NCBI RefSeq assembly: GCF_001969855.1
Contig: NZ_MRBL01000007.1
Span: forward strand, 186,001-250,000
DNA length: 64,000 bases
From: Bacillus haynesii
GTDB lineage: Bacteria; Bacillota; Bacilli; Bacillales; Bacillaceae
Reading direction: 5' to 3'
The position numbers and the translations under genes were made by a program. Within the stretch, counting starts at the first letter, position 1; every line of letters begins with the position of its first letter. Shown here piece by piece: positions 6,743 through 16,213 of this stretch. The notes beneath the pieces were generated by a model. The model worked only from the letters and a program-made list of their open reading frames with translations, was not told the origin of the DNA and did not search any database.

Positions 6743-9625
6743 ATGAAAAAAACGAAAAAAATATCAAAGCCCGCAGCCATTATTTTATATATAGTAAGTG
6801 CGGTGCTGATTATAGGGGTTATTGCAGGGGATATTTATGCCAAAAATTATTCGCAGATTATCTCAATCTATTTAAGTCATCCGACCAGCAAAATTGTCAC
6901 TGATGATAAAGATAAGGAAGACAATGAATATTATAAGAGTTCGTTTGCTTCTGCAGACAAACAGAAAGCTCGCGCAGAAGAGGTAGTGCAGAAACTTGTA
7001 GAAGAGGGCATTGTGCTGTTGAAGAATGAAAACAATGCATTGCCGCTTAAGTCTAAGGGAAAAATTACTGTTCTTGGTCAGAACTCAGTTGACCTCGTTT
7101 ATGGAGGCGGCGGTTCCGGTTCTGTTGAAACTGCAAAAGTACCGGATTTGAAGACTGTGCTTGCAAAATCCGGATTCGAAGTCAATAAAACGCTTTGGGA
7201 TTTCTATCAGACCGGCGCAGGTTCTTCTTATCGAAAGAAAACACCAGACATAGAAGGGAAGGGATCTTTTGAGGTAAATGAAGTTCCGCAGAGTGTGTAT
7301 ACCGATAAGGAAATCAATAGCTTCAAAGATTACAATGACGCTGCACTGGTTGTGATCGGCCGCTCCGGTGGAGAGCACTCTGATCTTGCAACCGACAAGC
7401 TTTCTACAGGATATCATTATCTTGAAATCGATAACAATGAAAAAGACATGCTTAAGCTTGCAAAAGAAAACTTTGAAACTGTCGTAGTTCTAATCAATTC
7501 ATCTAACCCTATACAATTAGGTTTTTTAGATGAATATAACATTGATGCTGCTATTTCAGTCGGTGCTCTGGGACAGACCGGTGCATATGCAATCGGTGAG
7601 GTATTGAATGGAAGCGTCAATCCATCGGGAAATTTAGTTGATACCTATGCGTATGATGCATTTAGCTCTCCTGCTATGGCTAATTTCGGGAATTACAAAA
7701 TAGCTAACAGTCAAGTTGATAAGGGCAATGCATACATGGTTTACGGTGAAGGCATTTATGTCGGATATAAGTATTATGAGACTCGATATGAGGATGTAGT
7801 CCTAGGTAACGAAAAAGAAAGCGATTACAATTATTCCGAGCAGGTTCAGTTCCCATTCGGATATGGTCTTTCATATTCGCAATTTAAGTGGTCCGATTAC
7901 CGAGTGAAAGAAAAAGATGATAAATATGAAGTTTCTTTAAAAGTGATGAATACGGGTTCTGTTTCGGGAAAAGACGTTGTTCAGATTTATATGCAATCCC
8001 CTTATACAAAATATGACAAAGATAACGGCATTGAAAAGGCGTCTGTTGAGTTGGTAGGATTTTCAAAAACTTCGGAAATGAAAGCAGGCGAGTCAGAAAC
8101 CGTTACGATTGAAGTGGATAAAGAAGAAATGAAAACATACGATGCCAACGGCAAAGGGACATACATTGTAGATGCTGGAGATTATTATTTCGCAGCAGGT
8201 GAAAACGCACATGATGCCTTGAATAACATACTCGCAGCAAAGGGTAAAACTACTGATGACGGTATGGATTATGATGGTAATCCGGCATTAGTAAAGAATT
8301 TTACTGTTGATACGCTTGATTCTACCACTTATGCGGAGTCTGCAGTAACGGGTAATAAAATATCCAATCAGTTTGATGGTGTTGACATCAAACATTATGA
8401 TTCTTCTTTTGAATATCTTTCCAGAAAGGACTGGAAAGGTACATGGCCTTCAACTTATGAGGATGGTTCCTTAACCGCATCAAAGGAATTGCTTGACGAT
8501 CTTACCATCTCATACACGGAAGATAAGGATGCTGTCATGCCTGAAACCGGTGTAATTAGTAAAGAATATGGAAAATTAAATGCTGCCATGTTTATAGGGC
8601 GTGATTATGACGATAAACTTTGGGATGTCTTGCTGAATCAACTGACTGTTGATGAAATGACTAAACTTGTCAGAATGGGCGGGTATGCCACTGTACCGAT
8701 TAAATCAATCAATCTTCCCGGAACATCAAATTTGGATGGCCCTGCAGGAATCTCCAATACGCTTGTGGGCGGAAATAAACAGGGGATGGCTTATCCGGCG
8801 GAAGTCGTAATGGCCTCGACATGGAATGTGAAACTCATTAAAGAAATGGGAGAATCAGTTGGGGAAGATGGCATTCGAAATGAGGTTGCAGGTTGGTATG
8901 CTCCAGGTGTTAACACTCACCGCGCCCCATTTGGTGGAAGAAATTTTGAATACTTCTCTGAAGACGGCTTTCTATCAGGTAAGTTAAGTGCAAGTGAAGT
9001 TAAAGGTGTTCAATCAAAAGGCACTTTTGTGTATATGAAACACTTTGCACTGAATGATCAGGAAACGAATCGTCTAGGCGGCGCGGTGTTTGCAAATGAA
9101 CAGGCGATGCGCGAAATCTATTTAAAACCCTTTGAAACCACTGTCCGTGAAGGAGATGCTCGCGGTGCTATGGCAGCCATGAATAGAATTGGGGCTCGTT
9201 GGGCAGGCGGCCATAAAGGCCTTATGACGGAAACTCTTCGAAATGAGTGGGGCTTTAAAGGTACTGTCGTAACCGATCAGGCATCCCTCTCTCACTTCGC
9301 CTACCAGGATCTGAGAGAAGGAATTGAAGCTGGAACGAACCTCTGGTTGAACACGGATTCCAAACTGTGGAAGCTGAGTAATGATCAGTTAACTCCTACA
9401 GTGGTCAATCATTTAAGAGAATCTGTTCACAATATTCTCTATTCCATTGTCAACAGCAACGCTATGAATGGAATATCTACAAGTTCCAGAATTGTTGAAA
9501 TTACGCCTTTATGGCAGTACTGGCTGATTGCTGCAAATGTTGTCATTCTACTTGCAGCTCTTGCGATCATTGTATTCGTCACTAGAAAACTCAAAAAGCA
9601 GAATAAAGTCAATATTTCAGCCTGA
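6743..9625 (+). CDS. Membrane-anchored GH3 glycoside hydrolase with permuted domain order
   Basis: A 960-residue protein, ATG 6743, RBS GGAGG. A transmembrane segment lies near residues 9-32 and a second near 921-947, followed by a basic tail, so the body should lie outside the membrane. The domains are swapped compared with normal GH3: the sandwich domain comes first (about 80-300; EEGIVLLKNENNALPL, GGGGSGS), then the FnIII-like domain (FPFGYGLSYS, about 375-480), then the TIM barrel (about 625-900; GGRNFEYFSEDGF, MKHFALNDQE, nucleophile D845 in VVTDQAS). Reversed GH3 enzymes are known from Ruminococcus albus and Butyrivibrio. It probably trims an extracellular glycan whose products feed the cytoplasmic GH3 enzymes. 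Confidence 0.88.
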   Translation: MKKTKKISKPAAIILYIVSAVLIIGVIAGDIYAKNYSQIISIYLSHPTSKIVTDDKDKEDNEYYKSSFASADKQKARAEEVVQKLVEEGIVLLKNENNALPLKSKGKITVLGQNSVDLVYGGGGSGSVETAKVPDLKTVLAKSGFEVNKTLWDFYQTGAGSSYRKKTPDIEGKGSFEVNEVPQSVYTDKEINSFKDYNDAALVVIGRSGGEHSDLATDKLSTGYHYLEIDNNEKDMLKLAKENFETVVVLINSSNPIQLGFLDEYNIDAAISVGALGQTGAYAIGEVLNGSVNPSGNLVDTYAYDAFSSPAMANFGNYKIANSQVDKGNAYMVYGEGIYVGYKYYETRYEDVVLGNEKESDYNYSEQVQFPFGYGLSYSQFKWSDYRVKEKDDKYEVSLKVMNTGSVSGKDVVQIYMQSPYTKYDKDNGIEKASVELVGFSKTSEMKAGESETVTIEVDKEEMKTYDANGKGTYIVDAGDYYFAAGENAHDALNNILAAKGKTTDDGMDYDGNPALVKNFTVDTLDSTTYAESAVTGNKISNQFDGVDIKHYDSSFEYLSRKDWKGTWPSTYEDGSLTASKELLDDLTISYTEDKDAVMPETGVISKEYGKLNAAMFIGRDYDDKLWDVLLNQLTVDEMTKLVRMGGYATVPIKSINLPGTSNLDGPAGISNTLVGGNKQGMAYPAEVVMASTWNVKLIKEMGESVGEDGIRNEVAGWYAPGVNTHRAPFGGRNFEYFSEDGFLSGKLSASEVKGVQSKGTFVYMKHFALNDQETNRLGGAVFANEQAMREIYLKPFETTVREGDARGAMAAMNRIGARWAGGHKGLMTETLRNEWGFKGTVVTDQASLSHFAYQDLREGIEAGTNLWLNTDSKLWKLSNDQLTPTVVNHLRESVHNILYSIVNSNAMNGISTSSRIVEITPLWQYWLIAANVVILLAALAIIVFVTRKLKKQNKVNISA

Positions 9626-9686
9626 AAACGTTTGAATATAAGTTTCATTAAAAAATAGACTGATGAATTGTACGATCAAAAACAAT

Positions 9687-9718
9687 GTTTCGGCAGTACT
9701 TCCTGGTACTGCCGAAAC
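9687..9718 (+). promoter_or_regulatory. 13-bp perfect stem-loop in the operon leader of the second GH3 copy
   Basis: GTTTCGGCAGTAC (9687-9699) and its exact reverse complement (9706-9718) surround a 6-base loop, a strong hairpin just before the RBS of the next gene. No T-run follows, so it is not a usual terminator. It may stabilise or process the message, or act as an operator. Confidence 0.55.
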
Positions 9719-9736
9719 TGCAAAAGAGGAATCGAG

Positions 9737-12148
9737 ATGAAACATAAAGATTTAATTAGAAAGATGACATTAGAAGAAAAAGCATCTTTAATGTCAGGCA
9801 AAAATTTTTGGCAAACTCAGAACATCAATCGCCTAGGCATTAATAGTATGTTTCTTGCTGATGGACCGCATGGAATTCGCAAACAGGCAGCAGCTGCCGA
9901 CCATTTAGGGCTGAATCCCAGTATTCCGGCGACTTGCTTTCCAACAGCTGCAACGATTGCAAATAGCTGGAATGCGGAGCTGGGAGAGAAGATGGGTGAA
10001 TATCTGGGGGAAGAAGCTGTAGCTCAGAAAGTGAATGTCCTTCTTGGGCCTGGGGTCAACATGAAGAGAAGCCCATTGGCAGGAAGAAACTTTGAGTATT
10101 TCAGTGAAGATCCGTATCTGGCCGGGAAACTGGCCGCGGGAATGATTAAAGGTATTCAATCAAAAGGGGTAGCAGCCTGTGTGAAGCATTTTGCGGCAAA
10201 CAATCAGGAAGAAAGACGTATGGCGATCGATACCATCGTCGATGAAAGGACGCTAAGGGAAATCTATTTGACCGCATTTGAAATCGCTATTAAAGAAGGT
10301 AAAGCAAAGACCATGATGTCTTCCTATAATCTGTTAAATGGTGCTTATACGAATGAGAACATCCATTTGATGCGGGATATCCTCCGGGATGAATGGGATT
10401 TTCAAGGGGTTGTTGTGACCGATTGGGGCGGAAGCAATGACCGTGTTGCCGGATTACTTGCCGGTAATGAGCTGGAAATGCCATCGACTTCAGGGGAGAC
10501 CAATGGGGAAATTGTCAAGGCTGTGAAAGCGGGGAAGATTAAAGAAGAAGTTCTAGACGAATGTGTAGACAGATTACTGGAGCTTATTTTTACAACGGAG
10601 GCGGTTTTCGAGGCGGAACATAAAGAGATTGATGTGGAAAAGCATCACAGAATGGCGCAAAAGGTTGCAGAAGAGTCGATAGTTCTATTGAAGAACGAGG
10701 ATCACATATTACCGCTGAAAAAAGGAAAAAGAGTGGCTGTGATCGGAGACTTCGCGAAGGAAGCGCGATACCAAGGCGCCGGCTCCTCAAATATTAATCC
10801 TACTAAACTAGACAGAACACTAGATTTTCTGGATCAATCAGGAATTGACAGTATCGGATTCGAACCTGGCTTTGAGCGCTATGGAAAGAAGAATAAGAAA
10901 AAAATAAATAAAGCGTGTGACCTCGCAAAAGAGGCGGATGTTGTTCTTTTATATATAGGTCTTGATGAAGTAACAGAAGCCGAAGGACTTGATAGACAAA
11001 ACATGAAGATTCCAGAGAACCAGATTGAGCTATTACATGCATTATATAAAGTAAACGCAAATATTGTTGCCGTTCTGTCTTGCGGTTCCGTGGTGGAAAT
11101 GCCATGGATTGATAAAGTAAAAGGCTTGGTCCATGGGTATTTAAGTGGGCAGGCTGGTGCTAGTGCCATATTGCGGGTATTGACTGGTGAGGTCAACCCG
11201 TCCGGTAAATTGGCGGAAACCTATCCGATTCGCTATGAGGATACGCCTTCCTTTTATCATTTCCCTGGTAAAGAGATTAGCGTTGAATATCGGGAAGGTC
11301 CCTATATCGGCTATCGCTATTATGATACGGCGGGAGTGAAGGTTCTTTTTCCATTTGGATATGGGCTTAGCTATACAACATTTGAATACACGGATATTGA
11401 GGTTGGTAACGAAAGTGTGGCGTTTAAAATAACAAATACCGGTAATTTCGCCGGAATGGAGATCGCACAACTGTATGTAGGATGTAAATCCAAGGCGATA
11501 TTCAGACCGAAAAAGGAATTAAAGGGATTTGCAAAAATATTGTTACAACCCGGAGAAACCAAAACCGTAACCATTCCTTTTGATGATAAAACCTTCCGCT
11601 ATTTTAATGTGAAGACAAATAAATGGGAAATTGAACAAGCTGATTATGAAATTTTGATCGGTGCATCAAGTGCAGATATCCGTTTAAGAGACACTATTTG
11701 TGTGGAAGGTACAGGTGCCCCCATTCCATATGACAATGAGAAACTTCCTTCCTATTATTCAGGTCATGCAAACAATGTCAGTGAAGAAGAATTTGAAAAC
11801 TTGCTTGGATATAAAGTTCCTGAATCGAAATGGGATCGAACAAAACGACTGGGGTACAACGATACCATTGCACAGTGCCAGTATGCCAGGGGGGCATTTG
11901 GGAAATTGGCATTTTACTCGATTAGCTTTACCCACTGGTTTCTACGAAAAATAGGAAAAAGAAGCACTGCAAATCTCATGATGATGTCTATATATCATTT
12001 GCCGTTCAGGGGAATTGCCAGAATGTCAGGAGGAATCGTCAATATGCCAATGGTCGATGGTATCTTGATGATGGTGAATGGCCGATTTTTTAAGGGGGCC
12101 AGTCATGTGTTAAAGGAAAGAAAAAAGGTGGTAAAGTCCGCTAAATAA
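9737..12148 (+). CDS. GH3 family glycoside hydrolase (beta-glucosidase-like), second copy
   Basis: An 803-residue close paralogue of the GH3 at 3183-5618, colinear along nearly its whole length by eye. ATG 9737 is chosen because it follows AGAGGAATCGAG, the same RBS context as the first copy, and starts MKHKDLIRKMTLEEKA. An in-frame TTG at 9668 would add 23 unrelated residues across the stem-loop. The nucleophile D229 (VVTDWGGS) is at the same residue as in the first copy, and the hydrophobic C-terminal extension is kept. No signal peptide. Possible differences in specificity or regulation from copy one are unknown. Confidence 0.9.
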   Translation: MKHKDLIRKMTLEEKASLMSGKNFWQTQNINRLGINSMFLADGPHGIRKQAAAADHLGLNPSIPATCFPTAATIANSWNAELGEKMGEYLGEEAVAQKVNVLLGPGVNMKRSPLAGRNFEYFSEDPYLAGKLAAGMIKGIQSKGVAACVKHFAANNQEERRMAIDTIVDERTLREIYLTAFEIAIKEGKAKTMMSSYNLLNGAYTNENIHLMRDILRDEWDFQGVVVTDWGGSNDRVAGLLAGNELEMPSTSGETNGEIVKAVKAGKIKEEVLDECVDRLLELIFTTEAVFEAEHKEIDVEKHHRMAQKVAEESIVLLKNEDHILPLKKGKRVAVIGDFAKEARYQGAGSSNINPTKLDRTLDFLDQSGIDSIGFEPGFERYGKKNKKKINKACDLAKEADVVLLYIGLDEVTEAEGLDRQNMKIPENQIELLHALYKVNANIVAVLSCGSVVEMPWIDKVKGLVHGYLSGQAGASAILRVLTGEVNPSGKLAETYPIRYEDTPSFYHFPGKEISVEYREGPYIGYRYYDTAGVKVLFPFGYGLSYTTFEYTDIEVGNESVAFKITNTGNFAGMEIAQLYVGCKSKAIFRPKKELKGFAKILLQPGETKTVTIPFDDKTFRYFNVKTNKWEIEQADYEILIGASSADIRLRDTICVEGTGAPIPYDNEKLPSYYSGHANNVSEEEFENLLGYKVPESKWDRTKRLGYNDTIAQCQYARGAFGKLAFYSISFTHWFLRKIGKRSTANLMMMSIYHLPFRGIARMSGGIVNMPMVDGILMMVNGRFFKGASHVLKERKKVVKSAK

Positions 12149-12190
12149 ATAACCCCAGCAGAAACAGCGGCAAAGGAGATGTAAAATTGA

Positions 12191-12811
12191 ATGGGTAACA
12201 CCGATACAAAAAATAAAAAATTAGTTGCAGGAACCGCAGGTTTTTGGAATTCTTATAAAGAAAGGCATCCAAATATTGCCCAATTCCTTTTGTTTTTTAT
12301 GATAAGTAATGGTGTGACTTTACTGCAGCTTGTTTTGATGCCTGTTTTTAAAAGTTTATTTGAACATACGTCATTGGTTTCAATTAGTTTTAAAGTGTTG
12401 CAGTTTGGTCATAACTTTGATGGAACGCCTTATTATGTATTTGACTATGCAGCCGGCTCGCTTACCGCAGGCGGCGGGGGCGGGCTTGCCTATTTCCTTG
12501 CAGTCCAAATCACAATTGCGATAGCGCAAATTATCAACTTTTTTGTTCAAAGAAATATTACATTTAAATCAAACAGCAACATTTGGAGAGCGGCGTTTTG
12601 GTATCTTGTCGCATACATTGTCATCACGATAGGTGCGGCGGCGGCCCAAGGCTTCTATAAAGCGCCGATATATCATATGTTTATGAATACATGGGGCTCA
12701 ACCGGTGAAACAGCAGCTGATATTATTTCAATGATAATTAACAGCGGAATATCTTTTTTGGTATTCTTCCCGATTTTTAAAATTATTTTTAAACAAGAAC
12801 CTGAAAAATAG
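12191..12811 (+). CDS. GtrA-like membrane protein
   Basis: A 206-residue protein with four hydrophobic segments (about 28-52, 85-115, 132-155, 178-202). The motif IINFFVQRNITFKS after the second segment matches the GtrA signature. GtrA-family proteins are thought to flip polyprenyl-phosphate-linked sugars across the membrane for glycan modification. RBS AAAGGAG lies 12 bases before ATG 12191. The glycosyltransferase directly downstream fits as its partner. A Gly-rich loop (AGGGGGLAYF) before segment two is unusual. Confidence 0.82.
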   Translation: MGNTDTKNKKLVAGTAGFWNSYKERHPNIAQFLLFFMISNGVTLLQLVLMPVFKSLFEHTSLVSISFKVLQFGHNFDGTPYYVFDYAAGSLTAGGGGGLAYFLAVQITIAIAQIINFFVQRNITFKSNSNIWRAAFWYLVAYIVITIGAAAAQGFYKAPIYHMFMNTWGSTGETAADIISMIINSGISFLVFFPIFKIIFKQEPEK

Positions 12812-12834
12812 GCAAAGAAAAGGTAGTGAATCTA

Positions 12835-13851
12835 ATGAAATTATTATCAGTAGTTATTCCTTGCTATAATTCACAAGAATATATGAGGTATTGCATCGAG
12901 TCTCTATTGCCCGGGGGCGATGACGTAGAGCTACTGATAGTTAATGACGGCTCCTCAGATCAAACAGCAGACATTGCCAATGAATATGCAAAAAAATATC
13001 CAACCATCATCAAAGCAATTCATCAGGAAAACGGAGGACATGGAGAAGCCGTAAATACGGGTATCCGAAATGCTTCCGGATACTACTTAAAGGTAGTGGA
13101 CAGTGATGACTGGGTAGATACTCGGGCATATCTGAAAATACTTGAAAAGATACACGACTTTATAACAAGAGAAAAATCAGTGGATATGATGATTAGCAAT
13201 TTTGTTTATGAAAAAGAAGGCACAAAATACAAGAAGGTTATGAAATATGAAAATGTCCTGCCGGAAGGAACCATTTTCACTTGGAATGATATAGGGCAAT
13301 TCCGAAAAGGACAGTATCTTTTAATGCATTCTGTTATTTACAGAACGCAGCTGCTGAAAGAATGCGGTCTTGAACTGCCTAAGCATACATTTTATGTGGA
13401 CAATTTATTTGTATACAGGCCCCTTGAACATGTACAGAAAATCTACTATATCAACGTTGATTTTTATCGGTATTTTATCGGCAGGGAAGACCAGTCGGTG
13501 AATGAGCGTGTCATGATTAAAAGGGTTGACCAACAGATTAAAGTTAACAAGCTTATGATAGAACAAGTGAATCTGGAAAACGTGACAAGTCAAAAGCTTC
13601 GCGAGTATATGCTTCACCATCTGGAAATCGTTACGATCGTTTCTGCCATTTTATTAATACGTTCAGGAACAGCAGAGAATCTGAAAAAGAAAAAAGAATT
13701 ATGGGAGTATATTAAAGAGAAGGATATAAATTTTTATTACCATCTCAAATACGGGATTTTGGGGCGGACCATTAACTTGCCCGGCCGGGTTGGACGAGGG
13801 ATTTCCGTGTCGGTATACAAAATCTCGCAAAGATTGGTCGGATTTAATTAA
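12835..13851 (+). CDS. Family 2 glycosyltransferase
   Basis: A 338-residue cytoplasmic GT-A enzyme. It begins MKLLSVVIPCYNSQEYM and has the NDGSSD loop and the metal/nucleotide site VVDSDDW, all typical of GT2. ATG 12835 suits the AAAAGGTA RBS better than the in-frame GTG 12826. There are no C-terminal membrane helices, unlike GtrB or dolichol-phosphate mannose synthases with anchors. Next to GtrA and Glf, it probably adds a sugar to a lipid carrier or glycan; donor and acceptor cannot be told. Confidence 0.85.
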   Translation: MKLLSVVIPCYNSQEYMRYCIESLLPGGDDVELLIVNDGSSDQTADIANEYAKKYPTIIKAIHQENGGHGEAVNTGIRNASGYYLKVVDSDDWVDTRAYLKILEKIHDFITREKSVDMMISNFVYEKEGTKYKKVMKYENVLPEGTIFTWNDIGQFRKGQYLLMHSVIYRTQLLKECGLELPKHTFYVDNLFVYRPLEHVQKIYYINVDFYRYFIGREDQSVNERVMIKRVDQQIKVNKLMIEQVNLENVTSQKLREYMLHHLEIVTIVSAILLIRSGTAENLKKKKELWEYIKEKDINFYYHLKYGILGRTINLPGRVGRGISVSVYKISQRLVGFN

Positions 13852-13867
13852 TTGAAGAATAAAAACA

Positions 13868-13897
13868 GCTTTCTAAGAAATAAAAATCATAGAAAGC
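13868..13897 (+). terminator. Weak hairpin with T-run between glycosyltransferase and glf
   Basis: GCTTTCTA (13868-13875) pairs with TAGAAAGC (13890-13897) across a 14-base loop, followed by CATTTTTG. The stem is AT-rich, so it may only reduce transcription into glf. Confidence 0.4.
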
Positions 13898-13960
13898 CAT
13901 TTTTGTCATTTGGCAGGACATAAAAAAATCAATGAAAAAACTCTTAGGAGATCGACTTTT

Positions 13961-15067
13961 ATGAAACCGAAATATGATTTTTTGATTGTAGGCGCGGGTC
14001 TGTATGGAGCCGTATTTGCCCACGAAGTAAAAAAAGCCGGAAAATCATGTCTCATTATTGATAAACGCGGCCATATTGCTGGAAATATTTATACGGAGAA
14101 AGTGGAAGATATACAGGTGCATAAATACGGGGCCCATATTTTCCATACAAGCAATAAAAAAATCTGGGATTATGTTAACCAGTTTACCAAATTCAACAGA
14201 TATATAAACAGTCCAATTGCTAATTATCATGGTGAAATTTATAACCTGCCGTTTAACATGAACACGTTTAACAAGATGTGGGGCGTTGTAACACCAGATG
14301 AAGCAAAGGAAAAAATCCGACAGCAATGCAAAGACCACTATGTGCAAGATCCGCAAAACTTGGAAGAACAAGCTATTAATCTCGTTGGACCGGATATGTA
14401 TGAAAAACTCATTCGCGGTTACACCGAAAAGCAGTGGGGACGTCCATGCACAGAGCTTCCTGCCTTTATCATTCGCAGGATACCGGTAAGGTTTACATAT
14501 GACAATAATTACTTTTACGATACCTATCAGGGAATACCAACAGACGGGTATACGGCTATGGTTGAGCGAATGATAGAAGGAATTGAGGTAAAGCTCCATA
14601 CGGATTATTTGGAGGATAAAAGCTATTGGAACAGTGTTGCAGAAAAAGTAGTTTATAGCGGACCTATTGATGCTTATTTTGATTATAAATACGGTGTTTT
14701 GGGATACAGAAGCTTGCGGTTTGAAACTGAGGTGCTGGATATGCCTGACTACCAAGGAAATGCGGTCGTTAATTATACAGACCGCGAAACTCCTTTCACA
14801 CGTATCATTGAACATAAGCACTTTGAATTTGGAACACAGCCTAAAACCATTATAAGCAAGGAATATAGTATGAAATGGCAACTAGGAGATGAACCTTATT
14901 ATCCGATCAATGACCGTAAGAACAATGGATTGTATCAAAAATATAAAGCGTTAACCGAATCTGAAAACAATGTCATCTTCGGCGGCCGTTTAGGTGAATA
15001 CAAATATTACGATATGGACAAAGTTGTCGGGGTTGCTTTGAGAAAAGCAAGAGAAGTCCTAAAATAA
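13961..15067 (+). CDS. glf: UDP-galactopyranose mutase
   Basis: A 368-residue FAD enzyme converting UDP-galactopyranose to UDP-galactofuranose in the cytoplasm. ATG 13961 follows TTAGGAG at good spacing. Visible features: FAD Rossmann loop (IVGAGLYGAVFAHE), then HKYGAHIFHTSNKKIW, RGYTEKQWGRPCTELP and a C-terminal NVIFGGRLGEYKYYDMD, all typical of bacterial Glf, and the length is normal. The enzyme supplies the Galf donor for the glycosyltransferase upstream or for another transferase elsewhere. Confidence 0.95.
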   Translation: MKPKYDFLIVGAGLYGAVFAHEVKKAGKSCLIIDKRGHIAGNIYTEKVEDIQVHKYGAHIFHTSNKKIWDYVNQFTKFNRYINSPIANYHGEIYNLPFNMNTFNKMWGVVTPDEAKEKIRQQCKDHYVQDPQNLEEQAINLVGPDMYEKLIRGYTEKQWGRPCTELPAFIIRRIPVRFTYDNNYFYDTYQGIPTDGYTAMVERMIEGIEVKLHTDYLEDKSYWNSVAEKVVYSGPIDAYFDYKYGVLGYRSLRFETEVLDMPDYQGNAVVNYTDRETPFTRIIEHKHFEFGTQPKTIISKEYSMKWQLGDEPYYPINDRKNNGLYQKYKALTESENNVIFGGRLGEYKYYDMDKVVGVALRKAREVLK

Positions 15068-15226
15068 TGTTTCCAGACCGCTCTTGGTTTGTTGAAGAAG
15101 AAGAAACATGTATTCAGTTCCGCTATTGTCGAAGGTTGAAAAAAACAAAGCCTGTAGCAGATAAACCATAACATCTTAAAACTAATCAAGGAAACGATTG
15201 GCTTTGTGAATAAGGAAGGAAAAAAG

Positions 15227-16213
15227 ATGAAAAAATTAATCGGAATTGATTTAGGCGGCACTACCGTAAAATTTGCTATCCTCACGGAAGAGGGGGAGAT
15301 TCAACAAAAGTGGAGCATGGAAACAGATGTTCAAAATAAAGGGGAGAATATTATTCCCGACATCATTCATTCCATTAATCACCGGTTAAATTTATACCGT
15401 TTGTCGGCTGATGATTTTTTAGGTATCGGTATGGGTTCACCTGGAGCCGTCGATATCGAAAAAGGAACTGTTAGTGGAGCATTTAATTTAGGCTGGAAAA
15501 CGCTGCAGCCAGTTAAAGAAAAGATTGAAGCAGGGACCGGAATTCCTTTCTGCATCGATAATGATGCGAATGTTGCCGCATTAGGAGAGCGTTGGAAGGG
15601 GGCGGGTGATGGTTGTGCCAATTTAGTCTTTATTACGCTTGGAACAGGTGTTGGCGGCGGTGTTATTGTTGAAGGCCATTTAGTTCATGGAAAAGGGGCT
15701 GCAGGAGAAATAGGCCATATGATTGTGGATCATGATGGTTATCAATGCACATGCGGCAATCGCGGTTGTTTGGAAACCGTAGCTAGTGGAACAGGTGTGG
15801 TTCGATTAGCGCGGGATTTATCAGAAGAATTTGCTGGTGAATCAAAATTGAAATGGTTAATTGATGATGGTCAGGAAGTAACGGCTAAGATTGTTTTTGA
15901 CCAAGCAAAACAAGATGACAAATTAGCACTCATGGCGGTCAATAAATTTTATTTTTACTTAGGATTTGCTTGCGGGAACATCGGGAACTTGTTGAATCCT
16001 GATGCAATTGTGATTGGAGGCGGCGTATCCGCTGTAGGAGAAACCCTTCTAAAGGGAATAGAGGAATACTTCCATGCATTTTCCTATCCACATGTTCGAA
16101 CCAGTACAAAAATTAAACTAGCGCAGTTAGGAAATGATGCAGGAGTCATAGGGGCAGCCTCGTTAATAAAAACTCAGAAGACTAAGAGAACACTAGCGGG
16201 CAAAGCTAAATAA
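15227..16213 (+). CDS. ROK family sugar kinase (glucokinase-like)
   Basis: A 328-residue kinase; ATG 15227 follows AAGGAAGGA, a better start than the in-frame GTG 15206. ATP-binding motif DLGGTT (9-14), catalytic D113 region in CIDNDANVAALG, LGTGVGGG, and the ROK zinc site with H164 and C174, C176, C181 (CTCGNRGC). It resembles B. subtilis GlcK closely enough for glucokinase to be the first guess. It ends the operon and would phosphorylate the free hexose released by the GH3 enzymes. The chromosome probably has another glcK, so this may be a dedicated copy. Confidence 0.88.
   Translation: MKKLIGIDLGGTTVKFAILTEEGEIQQKWSMETDVQNKGENIIPDIIHSINHRLNLYRLSADDFLGIGMGSPGAVDIEKGTVSGAFNLGWKTLQPVKEKIEAGTGIPFCIDNDANVAALGERWKGAGDGCANLVFITLGTGVGGGVIVEGHLVHGKGAAGEIGHMIVDHDGYQCTCGNRGCLETVASGTGVVRLARDLSEEFAGESKLKWLIDDGQEVTAKIVFDQAKQDDKLALMAVNKFYFYLGFACGNIGNLLNPDAIVIGGGVSAVGETLLKGIEEYFHAFSYPHVRTSTKIKLAQLGNDAGVIGAASLIKTQKTKRTLAGKAK

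Noticed and set aside
14045-14881. 278-codon minus-strand frame
   Set aside because: It lies entirely opposite glf, which has clear FAD and mutase motifs, and has no RBS or family resemblance.
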